In this document: piece after piece, positions 32,859 to 40,201 of the stretch
How positions within the stretch are numbered: position 1 is the first letter of the stretch
Layout: every line of letters starts with the position of its first letter
Assembly (NCBI GenBank): GCA_002840845.1
Contig: PHCS01000016.1
Coordinates: 1 to 43,675 of the forward strand
Length of the DNA stretch: 43,675 nucleotides
From: Betaproteobacteria bacterium HGW-Betaproteobacteria-14
GTDB taxonomy: Bacteria > Pseudomonadota > Gammaproteobacteria > Burkholderiales > Rhodocyclaceae
Direction of reading: 5' to 3'
Made by a program: the position numbers and the translations under genes
Notes under the pieces: model-generated
Seen by the model: the letters and a program-made list of their open reading frames with translations, nothing else
Told to the model about the DNA's origin: nothing
Databases searched by the model: none

Positions 32859-32880
32859 TGTCGGGCCGACAATCCGCTCG

Positions 32881-35028
32881 ATGCCACACGAATGCGGAGA
32901 AGCCATCTTGGAAACGGACAAGGAAATAACGCCGGACGAGTTCCCCGAAAAACGGTTGCCGGCAGGGGAAGAGGAGTTCGAGGTTCGCCTCTGGGTCTTG
33001 AGGCTGCTCGTTCCTTATGGCGCCTACAAGCAGTTCGCGGGGGAGAAGGAGTTCAAGGACGATGACCTGGCGGACATGCTGGGCCTTGGCGACTTGCTGG
33101 AATCGGCGAACGACAAGGGCTTCGACCGCCAGCTTGCCATTGGACGCTTGCGGGAAGCCTGGAAGCAGGCCGAGGAACAGGCAGCGTCCCGGCAGGACGC
33201 AGGCGGCAAACATGATCGGGCCATCCGGCGCCTAGGCAGCCAGATCGGCCTGACCGAAACGGAAACCGACATCCTGCGCTTTCGCCTGACGAGCGAGCGC
33301 GATCGCAGGCTGCGCAGAACGTTCGCGATGTTTGGGCCGCAGACACTGGACAGCATCGTGGACATATTGGCTTGCTGTCTTAAGCGGACGGATGCGGACA
33401 TCCGTCCTGGCTTGGCCCCAGAAGGTACACTGATCGCTAGTGGCATCATCGAAGTACAGGATCGCAAATGGGGCTTCAATGACACGCTGAATCTTCTTTC
33501 CTGCATTACCGACGAGATCCATCTGTCGCATGACGACCCGCTCGCCTATTTCCGCAGCCGCATCGTGCGCGGCGCTCCGCCGCGCCTGACCGAGGCGAAC
33601 TTTCCGCATGCCACCCGCGACATCACGGTGCTGCGCCAGTTCCTCCTCACTAATACGGTACGGCATTGCCCTGGGGTGAACATCCTCATTCATGGCGTAC
33701 CGGGCAGCGGCAAGACCGAATTCGTCCGAATGCTGGCCACTTCCCTTGGATTTGACCTGTACGAAGTGGCCACGGAACGCCGCAACGGAAATATGCTGGA
33801 CGGCAACGAGCGCTTCCGCGCCTACCGGCTGGGCCAGGCCCTGCTGGGGAAATCGAACCGGAACATTCTGCTCTTCGACGAGATCGAGGACATGTTCCGA
33901 AGGGATGACAAGGATCCGCAGACGGGATCGAATCGCAGCGGGCGCAAAGGGGCGATCAACAAGACCCTGGAAAGCAATCCGCTCCCGGCCTTCTGGATCA
34001 CCAACAACATTCACGTCATCGACAACGCCTTCCTGCGCCGCTTTGACTACGTGCTGGAACTGAACGTGCCGCCGCGCAGCGTGCGCGGACGAATCCTCGA
34101 CGAATACCTAGCCGATCTGCCAGTGTCAGAGGGATGGAAAAAGCGCATGGCCGAACATGAGGACTTGGTGCCTGCTGTCGTCGAGCGTGCCGCCAAAGTT
34201 GTTGGGCCACTCAAAGAGTGCAGTTCAAGTCACGAGGTCGAGCGCGCCTTGGGTCGGGTGATGGGCAACACGCTGGAGGCGATGGGGTTGCCACGCGAAC
34301 CGCGCAACTGGGCGCCGCTGGGCGAGGGCTATCGTTTGGACGTGCTGAATGCCGACTGCGACATGGCGGTTGTGCAGGCCGGCCTCGCCCGTCACCGGCA
34401 GGGACGCCTCTGTCTGTACGGTCCGCCTGGTACGGGCAAGACAGCCTTTGGCCGCCATGTAACTGAGGTGCTGGACCAGCCACTGATGGTGCGCCGCGCC
34501 TCTGACATCATCTCGCCCTGGGTTGGCATGACGGAGCGTAACCTCGCGCGCATGTTCCGCCAAGCGCAGGAAGAGGAAGCGGTGCTGCTGCTCGACGAAG
34601 CAGATAGCTTCCTGCGCGACCGTCAGGACGCCCGGCAGTCGTGGGAAGTCACCGAGGTCAACGAGATACTGGCGCAGATGGAATGCTACGAGGGGATTTT
34701 CATTGCCTCGACCAACCTGATGGACAGTCTCGATGCGGCGGCGCTGCGGCGATTCGACCTGAAAATCCGCTTCGATTTCCTCAGGCCCGAGCAGGCGAGG
34801 ATTCTCTTCATGGACATGGCGGAACGGCTGGGACTGGATGTGCCGAAGGCCATCGAGGCTCGACTGGCGCAACTGGACTGCCTGACGCCAGGGGACTTCG
34901 CTAACGTCGAGAGGCAGACGAAATTGAGAAGCATCGCCAGTGCACATGAATTGCTGGAGCGACTGGCGGCGGAGTGCGAGGTAAAAGCGGAGGGAAAAAA
35001 GCGGGGGATCGGCTTTTCGTCTGTCTAG
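32881..35028 (+). CDS. large protein with two AAA+ ATPase modules
   Basis: 715 residues from ATG 32881. An acidic N-terminal region of about 230 residues of unknown fold precedes AAA+ module 1 (Walker A GVPGSGKTE about residue 272, Walker B LLFDEIED about 329) and module 2 (GPPGTGKTA about 514, LLLDEADS about 570, DAAALRRFDLKIRF arginine-finger region), like Cdc48/SpoVK-type unfoldases. TTG 32908 with GGAG upstream is an alternative start. The gene is divergent from the DUF2779 operon across a 117-bp control region with two identical operators, so both sides probably form one regulated system; a defence role is my inference. Confidence 0.85.
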   Translation: MPHECGEAILETDKEITPDEFPEKRLPAGEEEFEVRLWVLRLLVPYGAYKQFAGEKEFKDDDLADMLGLGDLLESANDKGFDRQLAIGRLREAWKQAEEQAASRQDAGGKHDRAIRRLGSQIGLTETETDILRFRLTSERDRRLRRTFAMFGPQTLDSIVDILACCLKRTDADIRPGLAPEGTLIASGIIEVQDRKWGFNDTLNLLSCITDEIHLSHDDPLAYFRSRIVRGAPPRLTEANFPHATRDITVLRQFLLTNTVRHCPGVNILIHGVPGSGKTEFVRMLATSLGFDLYEVATERRNGNMLDGNERFRAYRLGQALLGKSNRNILLFDEIEDMFRRDDKDPQTGSNRSGRKGAINKTLESNPLPAFWITNNIHVIDNAFLRRFDYVLELNVPPRSVRGRILDEYLADLPVSEGWKKRMAEHEDLVPAVVERAAKVVGPLKECSSSHEVERALGRVMGNTLEAMGLPREPRNWAPLGEGYRLDVLNADCDMAVVQAGLARHRQGRLCLYGPPGTGKTAFGRHVTEVLDQPLMVRRASDIISPWVGMTERNLARMFRQAQEEEAVLLLDEADSFLRDRQDARQSWEVTEVNEILAQMECYEGIFIASTNLMDSLDAAALRRFDLKIRFDFLRPEQARILFMDMAERLGLDVPKAIEARLAQLDCLTPGDFANVERQTKLRSIASAHELLERLAAECEVKAEGKKRGIGFSSV

Positions 35029-35070
35029 CAAGAAAACAAACGATCACGAGCAATCGACATTTTCTACATA

Positions 35071-35172
35071 TGAACGTCCGCTCTGGCCGGCACCGGCCTG
35101 TGAGAACTGTCTCAAATTCGGCCTTTGCGGACGTTGGCGTTAATCGCCGGAAGGAACCCAACGTCCGCTTTC
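35071..35172 (+). repeat. left copy of the inverted repeat flanking the CBASS locus
   Basis: Begins TGAACGTCCGCTCTGGCCG and ends AACGTCCGCTTTC (35160-35172). The reverse complement of 39962-40068 matches this along its length: GAACGTCCGCT, GGCC, CACCGGCCTGTGA, GTCTCAAA, TCGGCC and the terminal AACGTCCGCTTTC. Confidence 0.7.
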
Positions 35173-35177
35173 GGCAT

Positions 35178-35375
35178 TCACAGACTATCGAATGGACTGA
35201 TTACCGAGCGGGCGGCCTGCAACACTTGCGTATAGATCATCGTCGTCTAGAGGCTGCGATGCCCCAAGAGTAGCTGAATCGTCCTGATATCCGTCCCTGC
35301 GGCCAGTAGATGCGTGGCGAAGCTATGCCGCAGACAATGGATGCTGGCGTACTTATGGATATCGGCGGCGCGCCC
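35178..35375 (-). pseudogene. C-terminal remnant of a tyrosine recombinase (IntI-like or IS91-associated XerC type)
   Basis: Read on the minus strand, codons give [20 protein letters not shown] then [10 protein letters not shown], a TAG stop at 35249-35247, and in the same frame TTMIYTQVLQ ... SVISPFDSL ending at TGA 35180. The HxxR, LLGH and catalytic-Tyr (MIYTQV) boxes are a recombinase C-terminus; the in-frame amber and the loss of everything before about 35375 show it is dead. TTMIYTxVL and a SPxDxL end recall integron integrases; the [12 protein letters not shown] part also fits IS91-associated recombinases. It points away from the CBASS operon, as an intI does from its cassettes. Confidence 0.75.
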
Positions 35376-35388
35376 CGGATGTAATTTT

Positions 35389-35395
35389 GTTGGGC
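35389..35395 (+). other. recombination-core-like GTTGGGC
   Basis: Matches the integron core consensus GTTRRRY and lies between the recombinase remnant and capV. Seven bases can occur by chance; value comes only from the position. Confidence 0.3.
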
Positions 35396-35467
35396 ATTGT
35401 GGTGTAAAAGCTGGCTTTGTCGGGCGAACCTTGAGCAGACTCAAACTAAGGTTTTTGTCATCAGGGC

Positions 35468-35495
35468 TTGAAATCCAGTGAAAACACCATATACA
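35468..35495 (+). promoter_or_regulatory. candidate promoter of the CBASS operon
   Basis: TTGAAA (35468-35473), 16-base spacer, TATACA (35490-35495), about 32 bases before the capV GTG. AT-rich surroundings support it; match is moderate. Confidence 0.4.
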
Positions 35496-35526
35496 TAATG
35501 TGGTTAAACAACCATAGGGTCTCAGT

Positions 35527-36618
35527 GTGGAAGATGCAAAGCCCTTCCGGGTACTGTGTCTAGACGGTGGCGGCATGCGCGGTGCTTACCAGGCGGCGTA
35601 TTTGGCCACGTATGGAGAGCGTGTTCGAGACAGCCTCAAGCGTGACCAGTCATTGGATATTGGCACGGCTTTCGATCTGATCATCGGGACCAGCACGGGA
35701 GGTATCGTGGCTTGCGGACTGGCTGCAGGCGTCCCATTGAGTGATATCCAAGGGTTGTATGCCGAAGCCGGGGGCAAGATATTCCCCTTGCAGTGGATTC
35801 GCAGTCTCCCCGTTATTGGCCTGTTCTTGAAGGTTCTCGGCATTGGTTTGCGCTCCGGAAACCATGCGTTGCAGGAAACACTTACAAAAGCCTTTGGTGA
35901 CCGCACGGTGGAATCCGTCTATACGGAGCGAGGCATCGCTTTCGCCATCCCATCTCTCGACCTGAATCGTCACGCTGCAGTGGTCTTCAAAACCCAGCAT
36001 CTGAAGCGGCTCAATGGGCGAGATAACGTGCGTAACTTGGTCGATATATGCATGGCGAGCAGTGCCGCGCCAATCTTGCGCTCCATGGCACGTCTCAAGG
36101 AACCTGGCGGGATCGGTGCTACCGCCACGTATGTCGATGGCGGCTTGTGGGCGAACAACCCAGGGCTTGTCGGCATGATGGAAGCTGTTGAGATACTCGC
36201 AGACCGGGGTGAGCGCCGCCCCATTCACCTGTTTATGCTCGGCACCTTGCCGTCACAAGGGGGCGAGGAAATTAGTGCCTGTGCAGTACACCGTGGGGCC
36301 GTGGGGTGGGGATTTGGTCTGAAGGCGATATCTGCCAGCCTTAACGCCCAGTCAGTCGGCTATGACTACCTCACCGGCAAAATGGCCGAGATGCGTGGCG
36401 ATGGTAGTTTTGCATTCCGCCTCCCCGCCCAGTGTCCGTCCAACGAACTGCGCGATTATCTTGCCAACATGGATGATGCCCGTCCGAAAGTACTTAACGC
36501 GCTTGTGCGTCAAGCCATCTCCGACGTGGATTACGCCTGGGCCTCACGCGCGCCAGAAATGGAAGCGTTTCGTTCCGCACTGGCCTCAGCCAGACCTATA
36601 ACCACCGACCAACATTGA
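35527..36618 (+). CDS. capV: CBASS effector CapV, patatin-like phospholipase
   Basis: Phospholipase that, once activated by the cyclic dinucleotide from the adjacent CD-NTase, degrades the host inner membrane and kills the infected cell. 363 residues: glycine-rich oxyanion loop [12 protein letters not shown] (residues 12-23), nucleophile Ser56 in GTSTGG, and Asp204 in DGGLWANNP complete the patatin Ser-Asp dyad. GTG start at 35527; ribosome site weak (AGGG). First gene of the four-gene operon, nine bases before the cyclase gene. Confidence 0.94.
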   Translation: MEDAKPFRVLCLDGGGMRGAYQAAYLATYGERVRDSLKRDQSLDIGTAFDLIIGTSTGGIVACGLAAGVPLSDIQGLYAEAGGKIFPLQWIRSLPVIGLFLKVLGIGLRSGNHALQETLTKAFGDRTVESVYTERGIAFAIPSLDLNRHAAVVFKTQHLKRLNGRDNVRNLVDICMASSAAPILRSMARLKEPGGIGATATYVDGGLWANNPGLVGMMEAVEILADRGERRPIHLFMLGTLPSQGGEEISACAVHRGAVGWGFGLKAISASLNAQSVGYDYLTGKMAEMRGDGSFAFRLPAQCPSNELRDYLANMDDARPKVLNALVRQAISDVDYAWASRAPEMEAFRSALASARPITTDQH

Positions 36619-36627
36619 AGGAGACAT

Positions 36628-37668
36628 ATGTCTGACATCGATTGCCACAGCGAAATGGTGAATTTCCATCGTGACAGTGTCACCCTCTCCAGCAAACAGC
36701 AGGGTGAAATGCGCGACCGGCGAAACGCCGGACGTACTCGTTTGGAAAGCGGCCTTACAGAGGCCAAGAAATCACAACCTAAAGAGATCTGCTCGCAGGG
36801 GTCCTACCAGATGCGGACGATGGTCCAAGACGACCAGAATGAGTACGACATCGACGATGGCGTCTATTTCCTATCGGACGACCTCAAGGATGGCTATGAC
36901 GTAGGGCTGACGCCTTTAGCGGCGCGCACACGCGTCTGTGATGCATTGAAGTGGGATGGTCGCCTCAAGCATGAGGCGACTATAAAACGCAATTGCGTTC
37001 GTCAGGAGTACCCCGAGGGCTATCACATCGACATCCCTGTCTACCGTATCGTAACGACGAAGGATGGGAACGGTAACCCGGTAGAGAGCTACGAACTGGC
37101 GAGTGGTGACGAATGGACAAAGTCTGATGCCAGGGCCGTGACACGCTGGTTTAATGGGCTCGTCGGTGAACTCAACTCTGGCGAGATGGACGGTAGCCAG
37201 ATGCGACGCATCACCAAGTTGACCAAGAAGTTCGCACACCGCACTCAGTGGAAGAATCAGACCACCAGTGGAATTTGCATCACCAAGCTGGTAGTCGATA
37301 ACTTCAAGGCAAACGCAAACCGTGATGACAAGTCCTTGCGTGATACATGGAAGGCTATCGACGATCAGTTGCAAAAATCGACCGAGATCAAACACCCGGT
37401 TCTGTCTTCCTATCTTGCGTCTGCTGGTGACGAAGAGGTCGGCTTCTTTCGCGACTGCCTGCACGACGCGCTCAATACACTTGAGGTGCTGGACAATGGC
37501 GACTGTACCCGGGCACAAGCACGTGAAGCGTGGGGTGAAGTGTTCGATACCACTTTCTTCTCCGATGAGCCGGATGACGGTGATGACAAGCAGGCCAAGG
37601 GTGCCGCCATGGCAGTTACGTCCGTCCAGACTGCCCGCCGCAACGACGGTGGTGGGAGGTTTGGCTGA
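36628..37668 (+). CDS. cdnA: CD-NTase (cGAS/DncV-like nucleotidyltransferase)
   Basis: Makes the cyclic oligonucleotide alarm signal on phage infection. 346 residues with G58-S59 in QGSYQMR, the metal-binding pair D74-I-D76 in EYDIDDG and the third Asp135 in YHIDIPVYR; these match clade A (DncV-like) enzymes, though this one is shorter than V. cholerae DncV. The product cannot be read from sequence; CapV pairing fits a cyclic dinucleotide. The C-terminus RRNDGGGRFG ends in glycine on a flexible tail, as needed for conjugation by Cap2. AAGGAGA precedes ATG 36628. Its TGA overlaps the probable CTG start of cap2. Confidence 0.93.
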   Translation: MSDIDCHSEMVNFHRDSVTLSSKQQGEMRDRRNAGRTRLESGLTEAKKSQPKEICSQGSYQMRTMVQDDQNEYDIDDGVYFLSDDLKDGYDVGLTPLAARTRVCDALKWDGRLKHEATIKRNCVRQEYPEGYHIDIPVYRIVTTKDGNGNPVESYELASGDEWTKSDARAVTRWFNGLVGELNSGEMDGSQMRRITKLTKKFAHRTQWKNQTTSGICITKLVVDNFKANANRDDKSLRDTWKAIDDQLQKSTEIKHPVLSSYLASAGDEEVGFFRDCLHDALNTLEVLDNGDCTRAQAREAWGEVFDTTFFSDEPDDGDDKQAKGAAMAVTSVQTARRNDGGGRFG

Positions 37669-39377
37669 CTACAGACGTTGAACGCGAATTCCTCACGGCC
37701 GAAATCGAGGTCGGCCTGGAGAAGCACCGCCCAGGCCGATGGCGGCGACTAACCTTGGAGGAACTGAAGGCTAAGCCTTTTCAGCAATTTGTGATGGGCT
37801 GGCGAGTCAGCGTGCCCTCCGGCAGTTTGCAGATGACCGAGGTTGATCACCTGATTCTGGCGATAGATGGTTCGTTCCCGAACTCGCAGCCCCGGATCTT
37901 TGCACCTGCTGCAGGCAGTGACTACCGCTGGCCACATGTTGAGCAGGCAGGTCTCATTTGCCTGCGAGCAACCCGCTGCGCAGCACCCACGGCAGATCGC
38001 ATCATCACCCACCTGAACGATGCTGAGGAACTTCTCAACTACCCGGAAGCAAAAAGGCGTGAGGAGTTTGAGCGCGAGTTTGCAACCTACTGGTCACACC
38101 GATCCACCAATACATCCGATCGCGCGAGAATCTTGAGCCTTGTTACTCCGCGCGGTGTCACCCGGGAGGTTTGTTTCTTCTACGATTCCAAGGCTGACCG
38201 TTTCGTTGTTGGAGATGAAAAGGAAGCCCTCAAGAAGTGGCTTCGCAATAGCGGCGCAAGCCCCAGAGACAAGGATATTTTGCCGACATGGCTGTTCCGT
38301 TTGTCTCGTCCTTGGATCCCGAAAGACTTTCCTGAACGCGGCGCCGACATCACACGACTGTTGTCGCCTGAAATGGCCAGGCGATGTTTGATCCCTGACT
38401 TGTTGTTACCGCTTCTGTTCGAGGTCGAGACGGTATCCGGTACTGCCTTCGCGGCGGTCATCTTGCGGGGAGCCAAGCAAAGCGAGATTGTGAAAGGGTT
38501 TCGTCACATCTCGCGAGTGCCGATTGAGCGCATCGTCAATTCTTATGCGAATCGCCCCGTTGAACGCTGCAAAGTGTCTCGTGCTGACGGAGCATGGGTT
38601 CATGGACGCGACCATCCATCAAGCCATGTTGAGGTCAAGAATCGCAAAGTCGCCGTCATTGGTTGCGGATCGATCGGAGCGGCTGTAGCTCGTCTTCTTG
38701 CCCAGGCCGGCGTCGGGGAAATTATGCTTGTTGACGGGGACAGCCTCAACACAGCAAATGTATCTCGCCACCTGTTTGGCATCAGACACATAGGATTCAA
38801 TAAGGCATCATTGCTTCAGGACGAGTTGCGCAGACAATTTCCGCACTTGACGTTTGATCAAGCATTCCCAAGACGCTTCGAGTCTTTGTCGAGCAAAGAG
38901 TTGGGATTTCTGGCAAACGTTGATTTGATCATCGCGGCAGGCATCGACTTCGATGGCGAAGCGGCATTGGACGCGTGGCGAATAAATCTGCCGCAACCAC
39001 CGGCCTGCCTGAGTACCTGGGTTGAAGCTTATGCTGTTGCCGGCCATGCTGTTCTGCTCTACGGTAACAGATCGATCCTGTCGGGATTCGATGCAGATGA
39101 GCGTCCGCGTTTCAGGCTCACGGATTGGCCAGACGAATCTGGTGCGCTCATTGTTGAAGCTGGCTGTGGGAATAGTTTCCAGCCGCATGGGGTTGTCGAT
39201 CTACACCCAACCATTGGACTCGCGGCAGGACTCGCCCTTGACACGCTTCTAGACAAAGTTCCCGCCTCATGCCGGCGTGGCTGGATGGGTGACCCGTCGG
39301 TCGTTGAACGCAATGGAGGTACATTGCGAAATGAATTTACCGATGCACTGACGATCCGCGAGTTCCCTTGGCCATAA
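37665..39377 (+). CDS. cap2: CBASS Cap2, E1/E2-fused ubiquitin-like ligase
   Basis: Primes the CD-NTase by attaching its C-terminal glycine to targets. The N-terminal E2-like domain has HVEQAGLICLRATRC, with the candidate catalytic Cys at residue 99 from the start used here, and the E1 adenylation domain has VIGCGSIGAAVARLL near residue 330 followed by LVDGDSLNTANVSRH. The only standard start in frame (TTG 37755) would cut about 30 residues from the E2 domain; upstream the frame stays open, and CTG 37665 sits five bases after GGGAGG and overlaps the cdnA stop as CTGA, so I chose it (570 residues). Confidence 0.9.
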   Translation: MTTDVEREFLTAEIEVGLEKHRPGRWRRLTLEELKAKPFQQFVMGWRVSVPSGSLQMTEVDHLILAIDGSFPNSQPRIFAPAAGSDYRWPHVEQAGLICLRATRCAAPTADRIITHLNDAEELLNYPEAKRREEFEREFATYWSHRSTNTSDRARILSLVTPRGVTREVCFFYDSKADRFVVGDEKEALKKWLRNSGASPRDKDILPTWLFRLSRPWIPKDFPERGADITRLLSPEMARRCLIPDLLLPLLFEVETVSGTAFAAVILRGAKQSEIVKGFRHISRVPIERIVNSYANRPVERCKVSRADGAWVHGRDHPSSHVEVKNRKVAVIGCGSIGAAVARLLAQAGVGEIMLVDGDSLNTANVSRHLFGIRHIGFNKASLLQDELRRQFPHLTFDQAFPRRFESLSSKELGFLANVDLIIAAGIDFDGEAALDAWRINLPQPPACLSTWVEAYAVAGHAVLLYGNRSILSGFDADERPRFRLTDWPDESGALIVEAGCGNSFQPHGVVDLHPTIGLAAGLALDTLLDKVPASCRRGWMGDPSVVERNGGTLRNEFTDALTIREFPWP

Positions 39378-39886
39378 TCTTCTCCTTTAGGAAATCACGG
39401 TTCGAGAATCCGATTGTTGGTCAATTCGAAGGGATTACGCAAGAACTTCTCATTGAGCTTCCAGTGCTCAAACACGTAGCTCAATGCCGCCAACTAACTG
39501 CATGGTCATCCGAAGCAGGCGGGCAGTTGTTCGGGACAATCGATAACGAACATATTCGCGTTATTGAAGCCACGGGGCCATATAAGGGCGATGAACGATC
39601 GCGTTATCGATATCGATCGAATCCTATGGCGGCACAGCGTGCTATCGATGAAAGATCGCAGTGCGGACTTTTGTATCTGGGTGAATGGCACACCCATGCT
39701 GAAGACCATCCCAGTGCTTCCGATTTGGATGACGACGCGATGCGTCGCCTAATATTGAACTCTCGACTTAACAGCGACTCACTCCTGATGCTCATTGTCG
39801 GGCGGGCACCCGACATCACCGGCCTGGCTGTATTGAGTGTTTCTGGTGCCATGGTGCGCACTTGGCAACTTCGGACATTGAAATAG
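39368..39886 (+). CDS. cap3: CBASS Cap3, JAMM/Mov34 isopeptidase
   Basis: Removes the CD-NTase conjugates made by Cap2, setting the system's tone. 172 residues with the JAMM zinc site: Glu49 in SSEAGGQLFG and H108-T-H110 ... S118-xx-D121 in GEWHTHAEDHPSASDLD (HxH-x10-D). TTG 39368 overlaps the cap2 stop by ten bases, so translation is coupled; the ribosome site is weak. Last gene of the type II CBASS operon. Confidence 0.92.
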   Translation: MAIIFSFRKSRFENPIVGQFEGITQELLIELPVLKHVAQCRQLTAWSSEAGGQLFGTIDNEHIRVIEATGPYKGDERSRYRYRSNPMAAQRAIDERSQCGLLYLGEWHTHAEDHPSASDLDDDAMRRLILNSRLNSDSLLMLIVGRAPDITGLAVLSVSGAMVRTWQLRTLK

Positions 39887-39894
39887 CCATCGGC

Positions 39895-39978
39895 ACCTAA
39901 CGAGCACCGTCCGAACTGGACGATGAGTAAACGGCACCCAACGGCAAACTCCCAGATCACTGAAAGCGGACGTTAGAA
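39895..39978 (+). other. attC-like hairpin after the CBASS operon
   Basis: Begins with ACCTAAC (39895-39901, fits RYYYAAC) and ends with GTTAGAA (39972-39978, one mismatch to GTTRRRY), 84 bp in all. CTAA pairs with TTAG and CGTCCG (39908-39913) with CGGACG (39967-39972), leaving a one-sided bulge, as in integron attC sites. Overlaps the right inverted repeat. Confidence 0.4.
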
Positions 39979-40068
39979 GTTTGTAATTCTGAAACAATGT
40001 GAGATGTCTGCTATGGCCGATTTTGAGACGCTGATCACAGGCCGGTGCTCGGCCGGAGCGGACGTTCA
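39962..40068 (-). repeat. right copy of the inverted repeat flanking the CBASS locus
   Basis: GAAAGCGGACGTT (39962-39974) to AGCGGACGTTCA (40057-40068); inverse of 35071-35172. The two copies differ by some substitutions and a small length change (107 against 102 bp). Confidence 0.7.
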
Positions 40069-40080
40069 CGCGCTAGATAA

Positions 40081-40182
40081 CTTTACTCAGGCAATCGACT
40101 GCTTCCGGGATTTGAAATTGATAACGAATTGACCGCTACTTCGAAGTGGGTGGATAAAGCGAAGAAGCTTCACATTAGCTGA
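40081..40182 (+). other. possible gene tail cut off by the repeat
   Basis: 33 codons with no start, ending ELTATSKWVDKAKKLHIS and TGA 40180-40182. It could be the 3' end of a gene interrupted by the insertion of the repeat-bracketed unit. No family recognised. The rest of 39887-40201 holds the attC-like hairpin and the right repeat. Confidence 0.2.
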
Positions 40183-40201
40183 AATTCCTCTGTCGATGTG
40201 G

